From positions 15,772 through 72,560 of the forward strand of contig PCBG01000002.1 in NCBI GenBank assembly GCA_002731315.1: a DNA stretch of 56,789 nt, read 5' to 3'. This DNA comes from Rhodospirillaceae bacterium (lineage in GTDB: Bacteria; Pseudomonadota; Alphaproteobacteria; Puniceispirillales; Puniceispirillaceae). Made by a program: the position numbers and the translations under genes. The first letter of the stretch is position 1; every line of letters begins with the position of its first letter. The notes below the pieces were generated by a model. The model had not been told where the DNA came from. It searched no databases and worked only from the letters and a program-made list of their open reading frames with translations. Shown here in pieces: positions 8,384 to 16,749 of the stretch.

Positions 8384-9439
8384 CTAGTTGAATTTATCGT
8401 ATCGGATCTGTGCGTCACTTAAACCACACTCCCTCAGCATTGTTTGTGCACCTTCAACCATCGGCGCTGGCCCTGCAACAAACACAGCCGTTTCTAAAGA
8501 TGGCGGCGTATCTTGTAATGCCGTCTTCGCAACTTCATGGACATTTCCAAATATCAGAGACATACCCCTAATATCTGAACTATCCGGGATTTCATCTGAG
8601 AACGCGACTGTTACGGCCAAATTACGGTTAGCCCGCACCACCAACTCTGCCAGCTCTTCCTCGAAGAACATTGCTTGCCGGTTGCGAACACCAAAAAAAA
8701 TTTGCCCTTGTTTTTGATTTAAATGGCCTTGCGTTATTGCGTCATCAATAACGGACATGATGCCTGCAATGCCGCTGCCACCGGCAATGGCGATAATGTT
8801 ACCGTCGCTTTTCGGTTGAAGGCACGCTCTGCCAACCGGACCAAAAACTCTAACTCTTTCGCCAACTCTGTTAGAAGTAAACAACCAGTCAGAAAAACTG
8901 CCACCATCAAGTTTTTTAATCACAAAACTTAATCGGATGCTTCCACCATCCCCGCAACATGAGGTCATTGAATAGGCTCTCCACCCGGCAAGACCGGGAA
9001 CTTGCAACAGGACAAACTGTCCAGCCTTGAACCTGGTTGGATGATCAAGTGCCAGATCAAAAGCGATGACATCATCATTAAGTGGACACTGCGACGAGAG
9101 ACTGGCTGATGTGTAATCTGGAGTGGTAGTATCGTCCGTTATTTCACGCAACCTGCCGAAGAGCTTGAGTTCAGTGGTGTTTCGGATGGCCGATTGGCAC
9201 ATCAATATACGCCCCTCCCCATCTGGCAACAGCCCCCCTCCCGGAGCCTCTGGCCACAACGGCTCAATAGCTTCGGCATCAACGGGAGATGCCTGACATG
9301 TCCCGCAGGTGCCACTGCAGCATTCATAAGGTAGGTCCAAACCTGCCCGTAAACCAGCGAAGAGGATTGGCTCGCCGACACGCACTTCAACATGTTTTTC
9401 AGAGCGTTTTGTTTTTAAAGTAACGACACTATTCATCAT
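8384..9439 (-). CDS. NAD(P)H:ferredoxin oxidoreductase with N-terminal [2Fe-2S] domain
   Basis: A 351-residue fusion. Residues ~1-90 are a plant-type [2Fe-2S] ferredoxin with ligands C40, C45, C48 and C81 (YECCSGTCGTC... then MCQS). Residues ~110-215 are an FAD domain with RAYSMTS, and the rest is an NAD-binding domain with GGSGIAGIMSV and a C-terminal FVAGPAPMV. This is the layout of reductase components of bacterial oxygenases such as methane and phenol hydroxylase. It follows the TPR gene by two bases. The natural partner is the Rieske ferredoxin and membrane desaturase-like protein upstream, giving the chain NAD(P)H to FAD to 2Fe-2S to Rieske to di-iron. That chain is inferred from gene order. 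Confidence 0.9.
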   Translation of the reverse strand: MMNSVVTLKTKRSEKHVEVRVGEPILFAGLRAGLDLPYECCSGTCGTCQASPVDAEAIEPLWPEAPGGGLLPDGEGRILMCQSAIRNTTELKLFGRLREITDDTTTPDYTSASLSSQCPLNDDVIAFDLALDHPTRFKAGQFVLLQVPGLAGWRAYSMTSCCGDGGSIRLSFVIKKLDGGSFSDWLFTSNRVGERVRVFGPVGRACLQPKSDGNIIAIAGGSGIAGIMSVIDDAITQGHLNQKQGQIFFGVRNRQAMFFEEELAELVVRANRNLAVTVAFSDEIPDSSDIRGMSLIFGNVHEVAKTALQDTPPSLETAVFVAGPAPMVEGAQTMLRECGLSDAQIRYDKFN

Positions 9440-9441
9440 CT

Positions 9442-10824
9442 TTACCCAGCGGGAATAGTGTTTTGTATTGACGTTGGCCGTTCTGGAGGAGGCTGACCTA
9501 ACTCGACGTAGACTTCGTCTAATCGCCTCCAGCTGCTTTCACTATTTTTGTGTCGCGCTGTACGTTCAGTTAATAAAGCCTTGGCCAGCTTAAAATCCTT
9601 CATGCCGATCGCAGCTTCAATCAGAAAAATATTGAAAATGTCACGTTGGGCATGGCTCCCGCCTATGGGCTGATATTGGTAACGCAGCGGCCAAAGCAAC
9701 TCGACCACCTTTCCATAGTCCTTTCTATAAAAGGCCTTTATTGCCTTGCAAATAGGAAGAGCTAATTCATTGGCGACCTTCCCCATTAAATCGTCGCGAG
9801 ATGAGGCTAGTGTTTCAAGCGACGCGAGTTGTTTTGCAGCTTGTTCAAATTTTTCGGTTCGACAAAAAGCCATTGTGTAATGCGGTTCGGTAAACAACAA
9901 AACATGATCACCATTGCGTTCCTGAGCCGCCTCTGCCAAAGCTGACCACCTGTCTCCAACGTCAACGCCAGCAAATTCGAGACGCACAAGAATGGACGCA
10001 GCATTCTGTATATCCAGATAGAAATTTGATGTATCAGGCCAGATTGATGAATCAAAAAGTGCAAGCACTCGATCAAATGAGCCTCTTTCAAACGCAAATA
10101 GTGCGGTGTGCCACCAGAGATGTTCCTTGAACGGGTTGCGATCATGCCAACTGCCAACGGGCTGGCTAAGCCAACTAATACCTGCATCCAGATCGTTCTG
10201 CATTTCATAAACATGTGCGACTGCATGTACTGCCCAAAGATCATTTGGCTCCATCTCGACAGCAAGTCGTCCCAAACGCTCCGCTTCTAAATACTCGCCC
10301 ATTTCCTCGAGGGCAAAAGACTGCATGCCCAAAAGGTTGGCATATCCCGGCATAGCATCGTCCCACTCACCCTTCACGCGCGCAATGGTATCTCTCATAT
10401 GTTCTGGACGCCCCAGCCAGAACAACGTGAAATGTTGGAGTTTAATAGCTAAAAGATCGTGCGGCTGTTCGATGGTTATACGGTCCCAATGTTGACAAGC
10501 GGCGGATGTATCACCATCCGACCAAGCCAAAAGAGCAGAAAGGTGGCCGACTTCATTCTCTGTAATGCCATCACGTAAAGTTTCAACATGATTCGCCGCT
10601 GTTTTCGCCGCCGGAATAGTACCCTGAGTCCCCATAGAGAGAAGCAAGTACCCTTTAAGCAAATGCGCCATGGCAAATTCTGGTGCACGCTGACACAAGT
10701 CTTTCAATTTTGAGAAGGCTGTCAGGCGATAGGCGAAATAGTCATCAATCACATCATCGAGAACTTTGACCTCATCGGCCGTTGCACCGCTCCAAGAAAG
10801 ACCGTGTCGGTTCTGCAAGGTCAT
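9442..10824 (-). CDS. TTC38-family tetratricopeptide-repeat protein
   Basis: A 460-residue soluble helical protein. The sequence resembles the animal protein TTC38 along its length rather than generic TPR repeats. Segments that recall TTC38 include LWAVHAVAHVYEMQ, HMRDTIARV, WWHTALFAFERGSFD, GDHVLLFTEPHYTMA and the C-terminal GGSHAQRDIFN. It carries no signal peptide or membrane helix. Its ATG overlaps the Rieske ferredoxin stop by four bases (ATGA) and its own stop is two bases before the reductase, so it is embedded in an oxygenase electron-transfer operon. A role as assembly or scaffolding factor, or as an enzyme of unknown reaction, are both possible. The conserved His/Trp-rich stretches make a catalytic role worth considering. 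No function is claimed. Confidence 0.8.
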   Translation of the reverse strand: MTLQNRHGLSWSGATADEVKVLDDVIDDYFAYRLTAFSKLKDLCQRAPEFAMAHLLKGYLLLSMGTQGTIPAAKTAANHVETLRDGITENEVGHLSALLAWSDGDTSAACQHWDRITIEQPHDLLAIKLQHFTLFWLGRPEHMRDTIARVKGEWDDAMPGYANLLGMQSFALEEMGEYLEAERLGRLAVEMEPNDLWAVHAVAHVYEMQNDLDAGISWLSQPVGSWHDRNPFKEHLWWHTALFAFERGSFDRVLALFDSSIWPDTSNFYLDIQNAASILVRLEFAGVDVGDRWSALAEAAQERNGDHVLLFTEPHYTMAFCRTEKFEQAAKQLASLETLASSRDDLMGKVANELALPICKAIKAFYRKDYGKVVELLWPLRYQYQPIGGSHAQRDIFNIFLIEAAIGMKDFKLAKALLTERTARHKNSESSWRRLDEVYVELGQPPPERPTSIQNTIPAG

Positions 10825-11150
10825 TCCTCGTCACCTCTTGGCAATCTGACATAAACTTTACCGTCATCTAGCTTGACATCGAATGTCTTGATTGGCGCCG
10901 ACACAGGCGCGCTTAATGCTTTTCCTGTCTTTAGACAAAAACGGCCCTGATGCAATGGACACTCGATAACTGTACCGACCACGATACCCTCAGAAAGATA
11001 GGCGTCACCATGAGTACATTTATCACTGGTTGCAAAAAAAAAATCGTCGACACGATATACAGCTATTTCTTCGCCATTTAGCTCAACAGGCATAACGTCC
11101 TCGTCATCAACTTCGTCTGCGTCAATCGCGAAGTGCCAATCATCGTTCAT
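10821..11150 (-). CDS. Rieske-type [2Fe-2S] ferredoxin
   Basis: A 109-residue Rieske ferredoxin. The cluster ligands are C45-x-H47 in DKCTHGDA and C64-x2-H67 in ECPLHQGRF, and the chain has the length of dioxygenase ferredoxins such as BphF or NirD-like proteins. It carries electrons in the cytoplasm. It lies 20 bases after the desaturase-like gene and overlaps the TTC38-like gene by four bases. The expected partners are the reductase at 8384-9439 and the di-iron membrane protein at 11171-12145. It could also serve the ring-hydroxylating oxygenase at 46772-48648, which has no ferredoxin of its own nearby, but that is speculation. Confidence 0.9.
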   Translation of the reverse strand: MNDDWHFAIDADEVDDEDVMPVELNGEEIAVYRVDDFFFATSDKCTHGDAYLSEGIVVGTVIECPLHQGRFCLKTGKALSAPVSAPIKTFDVKLDDGKVYVRLPRGDEE

Positions 11151-11170
11151 TTATACAACACCTTTTTGGT

Positions 11171-12145
11171 TTACTTGGCTGCAGATGACGAATCTTTCTT
11201 GCCCCAAAAGCCTGACATGTGTTTTGTCAAAACTTCCCACTGAACCGCCACATAACCTTTGTCTACTGTGTTCATTTCCTCACCAACTGCATTATGGAGT
11301 TCTGGCAACTGATGGAAGGGTACAGATGGAGCGAGATGGTGCTCGCAATGATATGACATGTTCCAGCAAAAAAATCGTGTGATGAAATCAGTCGTTACTG
11401 TCCGTGCGTAGCTTCGCAAGTCAGACTCTTCGGCGCAACCTGTGTGATCAGCAACCCGCAACATCCGAGCGATGGGCACACCGATCAGTGTTGGTATTAG
11501 CCAAAAATAAAGGACCACCATTGACCCTGAAACAATGGTAAAGACCGCGAGGCCAGCGTAAATTACAAGCATAAGACGAGCTTCCATGTAGATTTTAGGT
11601 AGCTCTTCATCTGGGACAAACTGTTTATTAAATGGGTGCATGTAACCAAGTGCATGGCGAATTAACCAACCGCCATTCTTAATCCAAAGATGGATAGCTG
11701 AGACATAATAAATGTAGCCGATTATGGACCGCGGTGCAGGCAGAACAAATTCGGGATCCTTGCCTGCAACTTGAGCGTAAGTATGATGCCCCGCATGGTC
11801 ATATCTGAAATAATTGGGAGGCCAAATCGTAACAATACCGCAGAACCAAAACACTGCTTCATTGATCCAGCGGGTACGGAAGGCGGTTCCATGACTTGTT
11901 TCATGAAGCGGCGCAAACAGATGCCCTAGCATAATCCCATGAAATAACATTGCCGGCCACAACCACACGCCATGTGGTTCAGCCAAATAAACAAAAAATC
12001 CGGTTGTGCCAATACACGCCAATAACCCAAAGAAGTATAGTAAACCAGGAAGATCGCGCCGTTTTGTAAATGGCTTTAGCTTCTGTCGCGGAATAATTTC
12101 GCGTTGCCGTTTCAACAAATCAGCATTTGCATCTAGTTCAGACAT
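11171..12145 (-). CDS. Membrane fatty-acid desaturase/hydroxylase-like di-iron protein
   Basis: A 324-residue integral membrane protein with hydrophobic segments around residues 35-55, 60-80, 95-112, 140-155 and 190-225. The three histidine boxes of the desaturase/alkane hydroxylase class are present: HETSH (81-85), HAGHH (117-121) and HCEHH (266-270), plus H234 in VADHTGC. Such proteins bind two irons and use O2 to hydroxylate or desaturate a C-H bond. A GGAG site lies six bases upstream of the ATG. It is the first gene of the seven-gene operon and is followed by a Rieske ferredoxin, a TTC38-like protein and a flavin/2Fe-2S reductase. Together these look like a complete oxygenase system. Alkyl, terpenoid, betaine-like or lipid substrates are all possible. 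Confidence 0.85.
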   Translation of the reverse strand: MSELDANADLLKRQREIIPRQKLKPFTKRRDLPGLLYFFGLLACIGTTGFFVYLAEPHGVWLWPAMLFHGIMLGHLFAPLHETSHGTAFRTRWINEAVFWFCGIVTIWPPNYFRYDHAGHHTYAQVAGKDPEFVLPAPRSIIGYIYYVSAIHLWIKNGGWLIRHALGYMHPFNKQFVPDEELPKIYMEARLMLVIYAGLAVFTIVSGSMVVLYFWLIPTLIGVPIARMLRVADHTGCAEESDLRSYARTVTTDFITRFFCWNMSYHCEHHLAPSVPFHQLPELHNAVGEEMNTVDKGYVAVQWEVLTKHMSGFWGKKDSSSAAK

Positions 12146-12189
12146 GTAGCTCTCCGTAAAACACCGATTACCATTCCCTCAGTACGCTC

Positions 12190-12205
12190 AATCGAAAATT
12201 CGGTT
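12190..12205. promoter_or_regulatory. Candidate LysR-type operator in divergent control region
   Basis: An inverted repeat AATCGAA-AA-TTCGGTT (one mismatch) lies between the divergent LysR gene and the oxygenase operon. A possible LysR promoter (TTGGGA 12209-12214, TATTCT 12231-12236, spacer 16) starts just to its right. The position fits an autoregulated LTTR site; binding is inference. Confidence 0.35.
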
Positions 12206-12311
12206 GCATTGGGACTGATTTTTTTCTTGTTATTCTACGATAGAGCCTCAAGATAAGTTCAGTCAAAACAAAGTCGCTTATCGATTTCTTCAGGAGTTCT
12301 TAAGAAAAAAT

Positions 12312-13196
12312 ATGCTTATACGTCACCTTAAAACCTTTATTGCCATTGCTGAAACAGGTAGTTTTCACGCGGCCGCCGATAGAATGAACATTACTCAATC
12401 TGCGGTAAGTATGCAGATGAAAAACTTAGAAAATCATATGCAGCTTGAATTGTTCGAGAGATCGGTCCGGCCACCGCGATTGAGCAATGCCGGCACCTTG
12501 ATGCTTGAGAAGGTGCGAGCCATTGCTACTCTTTATGACGATTTGATGCAGACCTCACCGGTTGCTAGCCAAATGGCTGGCTCTATAAACATCGGAACCA
12601 TTCCAGGCGCCTCATTCATCTTACCGCATGCGATCAAAAGCCTCAGAAAATCATATCGCCATTTGCAGGTAAGGATATCCTCCAATCTCACAAGTGCTCT
12701 CAGTGACCAAGTTCTAAATGGTAAAATTGACGGAGCGATGATGACGCTCCCAGATGACCTTGACCCTCAATTAGTTGTGCGCCCTATCCTGACGGAGCCA
12801 CTTATGGTTTTGGCACCTTTGGACCAAAGTGGAAAAAGTGATTTAGAATTATTAAGTCAAAATCATTTTATCAGCTTCAACAGAAGAGCGACTGTTAGCC
12901 GCATTATTGAGGTTGAACTTCAACGCATTAAGATGAATGTCGATGTAATCATGGAACTTGATACATTAGAAATTTTTCATACGATGATACTAGAAGGTCT
13001 AGGCGTTGGCATTCTGCCGCTGTCATCGGTGCGCAAACATATGTTAAGTAAGTTGTATTTGGTTCCCTTCGGAACGACGCCTGTGCAACGCAAGATAGTT
13101 ATGATTCAGCACGCAACTCCGAACCGCCAGTTATTACTTGATAAGGTCTATGATGCGTTGCTTGCTTCTGCAAGACAGCAGAATACGCTCCCCTGA
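12312..13196 (+). CDS. LysR-family transcriptional regulator
   Basis: A 294-residue LysR regulator. Residues 1-60 form the winged helix-turn-helix (LKTFIAIAETGSFHAAADRM, then TQSAVSMQMKNLE), and residues ~90-290 form the periplasmic-binding-like effector domain. It is transcribed away from the seven-gene oxygenase operon with 166 bases between the start codons, the classical LTTR layout, so it probably activates that operon in response to its substrate or a pathway intermediate. Its ribosome site is weak: AGGAG at 12292-12296 is too far from ATG 12312, and the leader before the ATG is A-rich. It converges on the sulfatase gene with 21 bases between stop codons. The effector cannot be predicted. 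Confidence 0.92.
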   Translation: MLIRHLKTFIAIAETGSFHAAADRMNITQSAVSMQMKNLENHMQLELFERSVRPPRLSNAGTLMLEKVRAIATLYDDLMQTSPVASQMAGSINIGTIPGASFILPHAIKSLRKSYRHLQVRISSNLTSALSDQVLNGKIDGAMMTLPDDLDPQLVVRPILTEPLMVLAPLDQSGKSDLELLSQNHFISFNRRATVSRIIEVELQRIKMNVDVIMELDTLEIFHTMILEGLGVGILPLSSVRKHMLSKLYLVPFGTTPVQRKIVMIQHATPNRQLLLDKVYDALLASARQQNTLP

Positions 13197-13217
13197 AAAT
13201 TATAATGCTGGACGCTG

Positions 13218-14777
13218 TTAGCGCGGTTTGTCGGGTGGCTTTGGTGAAACGAAGGGATACCTAGCGAGACCCTTAACTTTTGTTGGACTATTACCGGTCC
13301 TAAGATACTGCTTCGATGCGTCAAATTCAGGCTGAAAATCCCATGGAACAGAGGTACCCTGCATCAAAATCCGCTGAACGAAATGACGCCGTTGCTGGCT
13401 GGCAATTATATCCTGCTTTAATTGTACGGGGTCCCATCGCCGCAGAATTTCCGCCTCCATTTTAGCCGCCTTATCTGAGTGGCCGGGATCATTGCAGAGG
13501 TTGTTAAGCTCGTTTGGATCATCATCGAGATTAAACATCATTCCAGGATCAGTCTCGCAATAGACATATTTATAAGCACCCTGGCGCAGAATCAGAGCTG
13601 GAGCGTAAGTACCTTCAGCTGTGAATTCAATCATCACCTCATCAGCAATTTCTGAACCCTCGTCATAGAGAAGCGGTCTTAGACTTCTCCCATCGACTTT
13701 ATCAACAGGTTTAAAAGCCGACCCCGCTCCACCCATGTCTGCAAACGTCGGCAGCATGTCTACCAAAGACACCAATGTCTTCTCGTGTTTGCCTTTAAAC
13801 CCCTTGGGCGCAGAAATGATTAAAGGTATACGGACCGACCATTCGTAGGGATTGAATTTGTACCACATGCCACGTTCGCCAAGCATATCGCCGTGGTCAG
13901 CGGTAAAAATTACAACCGTATTTTCGCGTAGCCCACTCTCATTAAGCACTTTTATCAGGCGACCGACCATGTCATCCATATAAGTCACCATACCATAATA
14001 GGCGTGCCTAGCGTTCCGCACGTCTTCGGCGCTCACATCATGCTCATCATTTCTAATGAGATAATAATAACGTTGTGACCAAGGATCTTTTTCCTTTACT
14101 GGGATTGCCGGCACCGTTGGCATGTTGATCTCATCATGGTCATAAAGATCCCAATATCTGGATTGGGTTGTAAATGGGTTGTGCGGATGGGTAAAGGAGA
14201 CCGCAAGAAAAAACGGTTTTGGCTCTGCACAGCGAGCATATTCCCAGAGTTTTACTTCTGCTTGATGGCAGGTTTCCTCGTCATAATCTATTTGTAAGGA
14301 ACGTTCGGAAACTCCAGCCTCCACCACCGAGCGCATGGACATACCGGACGGTGCCGGCTGCAAGCCCTCACAAAGCCAATCTGGTGTCCAACCAAAGTCA
14401 GACGGATAAATGTCAGTCGTCACGCGCTCTTGAAATCCATGCAACTGGTCTGGCCCAACAAAATGCATTTTTCCAGAAAGACAAGTTGTGTAACCAAGAT
14501 CGACCAAGTAATGCGCAAATGTTGGTGTCTGTGCTGGAAATTCAGCAGCATTGTCATAAGCGCCGACACGCGAAGACAATTGTCCTGACATCATTGAAAA
14601 CCTTGATGAGGCACAAATTGGATTGTTGCAATATGCGTTGTCAAATACCACGCCTTCAGCTGCCAATTTGTCAATATTAGGTGTCTTGCAAACCGGATTT
14701 CCATATTGACCGAGTGCAAAAGCGGTCATTTGATCGGTTTGGATGAATAAAAAATTAGGTTGGGTACTTTGGACCAT
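13218..14777 (-). CDS. Choline-sulfatase-like sulfatase (type I)
   Basis: About 519 residues from ATG 14777, preferred because GAGGG lies five bases upstream; an ATG at 14789 has no such site. The protein matches choline-O-sulfatase (BetC) in several signature stretches: YDNAAEF, LSGKMHFVGPDQLHGF, TTDIYPSDFGWTPDW, FTHPHNPF, TADHGDMLGERGMWYK, the YKYVYC region, and a C-terminal PWDFQP segment. No signal peptide is present, as for cytoplasmic BetC. The formylglycine site reads C-A-S-S-R, where the consensus is C-x-P-x-R, so the usual Pro is Ser. It lies 37 bases after a TRAP permease gene and is probably cotranscribed with it, suggesting import and then hydrolysis of a sulfate ester. No betA/betB neighbours are seen, so choline sulfate is plausible but not certain. 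Confidence 0.8.
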   Translation of the reverse strand: MVQSTQPNFLFIQTDQMTAFALGQYGNPVCKTPNIDKLAAEGVVFDNAYCNNPICASSRFSMMSGQLSSRVGAYDNAAEFPAQTPTFAHYLVDLGYTTCLSGKMHFVGPDQLHGFQERVTTDIYPSDFGWTPDWLCEGLQPAPSGMSMRSVVEAGVSERSLQIDYDEETCHQAEVKLWEYARCAEPKPFFLAVSFTHPHNPFTTQSRYWDLYDHDEINMPTVPAIPVKEKDPWSQRYYYLIRNDEHDVSAEDVRNARHAYYGMVTYMDDMVGRLIKVLNESGLRENTVVIFTADHGDMLGERGMWYKFNPYEWSVRIPLIISAPKGFKGKHEKTLVSLVDMLPTFADMGGAGSAFKPVDKVDGRSLRPLLYDEGSEIADEVMIEFTAEGTYAPALILRQGAYKYVYCETDPGMMFNLDDDPNELNNLCNDPGHSDKAAKMEAEILRRWDPVQLKQDIIASQQRRHFVQRILMQGTSVPWDFQPEFDASKQYLRTGNSPTKVKGLARYPFVSPKPPDKPR

Positions 14778-14814
14778 TTGAGCCCTCATCTGATAGTTTT
14801 GTTTGAATGGGGTG

Positions 14815-16101
14815 TCAGGAGTTTGGCAAAAGCATTGTTACTGTCCAAGGTGAAAAAGTGATGAACCCCCAAAGGAAGAAAAGTGGAATCAGAAGTTTCA
14901 AAATATTTCGCATAACTGACGGATAAGGGACGTTCATTACGCCTGATACGACGAACAAATTAAGCCCGTAAGGCGGCGTGACGAACCCTATTGTTGTACC
15001 AATGACAAACACCACGCCCCAATGAATGGGATCAATATTGAAAAAATCGGCAATCGGAGCAAGGATAGGACCAAGAATAAGCACAACAGCGGTAGATTCT
15101 GTGATTGCACCAACCATCAAAATGATCAACATCATCAAAATGATCGAGACTGCTTCACCATAATTTGCGCCGATTGCTGTAATACTATCCTGGAGTAATT
15201 GTGGAAGCCCCATAACGGAGGCGACCTGCTGAAACTGCACAGAAAACACCACCAGCGGAACAATTAAGCCAGTCAGAGAAGCGCTTTGCATTAAAATCTT
15301 TGGTATGGCCTGAAATTTTAGTTCACGGCTGATAAACACACCTGCAAGCATGCAGTATAACGTGACAACGCCAGCAGCCTCGGTCGGGCTGAAATAACCC
15401 CAATAGATACCAAACAGGATGATCGCGATAGCGACAAAGCCGAGCCAAGCCTTAACAGCATTTCCAATGATTAATACTGGGCTGAAGGACTTTAAACCAG
15501 CGGATGGTTCTGTCTTGCGGGTGTAGATCACAGCCATCAAAACCAAGACAAATACCATCATAATACCTGGAACAATTCCCCCAACAAACAGATCCACAGA
15601 GGATACATCAACCGTCACGGCATAGATTAGAAACATAACTGATGGCGGAATGATCACTCCAACTGTACCCCCAGCCGCGACAAGTGCTGCCGCGAGTCCA
15701 GGTTCAACGCCCCGTTTTTCAAGCTCTGGGCCGAGCAACCTCCCCATTGTTGCTGCAGTCGCCGCATTTGACCCACTTACCGCAGAAAAAAGTCCGCATG
15801 AGACCATTGTTGTTGCGGCGGTAGCTCCAGGTAAAAAGGGCACCGTACTGCGGGCAAAGGTTACAAGTTTTTGTGATATACCACCTGCGGTAAGCAGATC
15901 GCCTGTCGCAACAAAAAGTGGGACGGCAAGAAAAACATAAATTAAAACCGCCTCATTGGCCACAACGCCGACATTAATCAAAGGAAAATCTACAACCCAA
16001 TAGGAAGTGGCAACAACCCAGCCGGAAATAACCAGTAGAATCGGTGTGCCTGTTAAAAAAAGTAAAATTGCCAAGCCTGAAATTATGTAAGCCAGATCCA
16101 T
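14815..16101 (-). CDS. TRAP transporter large permease (DctM-like)
   Basis: About 428 residues from ATG 16101, which follows the DctQ stop by four bases and has a GGGGGGAT ribosome site; the open frame continues to 16170 but would overlap dctQ. It is an inner-membrane protein with about twelve helices and the family motifs SGSNAATAATMG, AAGGTVGVIIPPS and TIGFVTPPYGLN. DctM proteins form the Na+-driven translocation channel. Together with DctQ and DctP upstream it makes a complete tripartite transporter, with the sulfatase gene immediately downstream. Confidence 0.92.
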   Translation of the reverse strand: MDLAYIISGLAILLFLTGTPILLVISGWVVATSYWVVDFPLINVGVVANEAVLIYVFLAVPLFVATGDLLTAGGISQKLVTFARSTVPFLPGATAATTMVSCGLFSAVSGSNAATAATMGRLLGPELEKRGVEPGLAAALVAAGGTVGVIIPPSVMFLIYAVTVDVSSVDLFVGGIVPGIMMVFVLVLMAVIYTRKTEPSAGLKSFSPVLIIGNAVKAWLGFVAIAIILFGIYWGYFSPTEAAGVVTLYCMLAGVFISRELKFQAIPKILMQSASLTGLIVPLVVFSVQFQQVASVMGLPQLLQDSITAIGANYGEAVSIILMMLIILMVGAITESTAVVLILGPILAPIADFFNIDPIHWGVVFVIGTTIGFVTPPYGLNLFVVSGVMNVPYPSVMRNILKLLIPLFFLWGFITFSPWTVTMLLPNS

Positions 16102-16105
16102 CAGT

Positions 16106-16621
16106 TCATCCCCCCAATGGACTTTTAGGATTGAGCGGTGGATGCGGATCTTGGCGTGACAACAGCGCAACTAAATTTTGTATTATGCGGATCATGGAAA
16201 ATGACCATCCCAAGGGTACCGCGGCACTGGCAAGGGCCATCGGAATGTCTGTACCGAAAACATTCCTGCTAAGTCGCAAATCGTTCATCACCACCCCATA
16301 GGAGGTCACAATGACAACCGCTCCAACTATCAGCCAAATTAAACAGTCAAGAATTTCGAAATAGCGCTTCATCTCGACAGACATTCTCGAACGAAAGGTC
16401 ATAAAGGCAAGTTGGTTGCCCGCTCGTAAATTGGCAGACATTGCAAACCATGCAAGCCAGACAAACGCATACATGGAAACGTCAGGTCCCCATCCAAACT
16501 GATCTCCGGTGATCATACGGCGCAATGTCTCCAAACTCACAATCAGAATGAGAGTGAGATAGCTGGTCAACATCACCGCCTTTTCTACCCGGCTAATTAA
16601 ATTATCGAAAGAGAAGTTCAT
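16106..16621 (-). CDS. TRAP transporter small permease (DctQ-like)
   Basis: A 171-residue inner-membrane protein with four hydrophobic helices (about residues 15-35, 48-65, 88-110 and 130-150), the usual DctQ size. The motif GPDVSMYAFVWLAWFAMSAN matches the conserved central region of the family. It pairs with the DctM encoded four bases downstream. It is separated from the binding-protein gene by 128 bases containing a strong stem-loop, so the two permease subunits may be made at lower level than the binding protein. Confidence 0.9.
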   Translation of the reverse strand: MNFSFDNLISRVEKAVMLTSYLTLILIVSLETLRRMITGDQFGWGPDVSMYAFVWLAWFAMSANLRAGNQLAFMTFRSRMSVEMKRYFEILDCLIWLIVGAVVIVTSYGVVMNDLRLSRNVFGTDIPMALASAAVPLGWSFSMIRIIQNLVALLSRQDPHPPLNPKSPLGG

Positions 16622-16709
16622 TCAGCCTCACCTGAAAGCGACTGCAGTATTTGTCAGAAATAAATATTCTTACGAGGAATGGTCATGCGGGGATTGGTAA
16701 AGGGTAGTA

Positions 16710-16733
16710 CCCACCCGAAAAAATACGGGTGGG
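16710..16733 (-). promoter_or_regulatory. Intercistronic stem-loop between dctP and dctQ
   Basis: CCCACCCG (16710-16717) pairs perfectly with CGGGTGGG (16726-16733) across an eight-base loop. It lies 17 bases after the dctP stop in transcript order. No T run follows on the minus strand, so it is more likely an mRNA-stabilising or attenuating hairpin than a full intrinsic terminator. Such hairpins usually raise the binding protein to permease ratio. Confidence 0.6.
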
Positions 16734-16749
16734 GTTAATAAGGTAACCG

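Noticed and set aside
16710..16733. Full intrinsic terminator between dctP and dctQ
   Set aside because: The hairpin is strong but no T run follows on the transcribed strand; listed as a stem-loop only.
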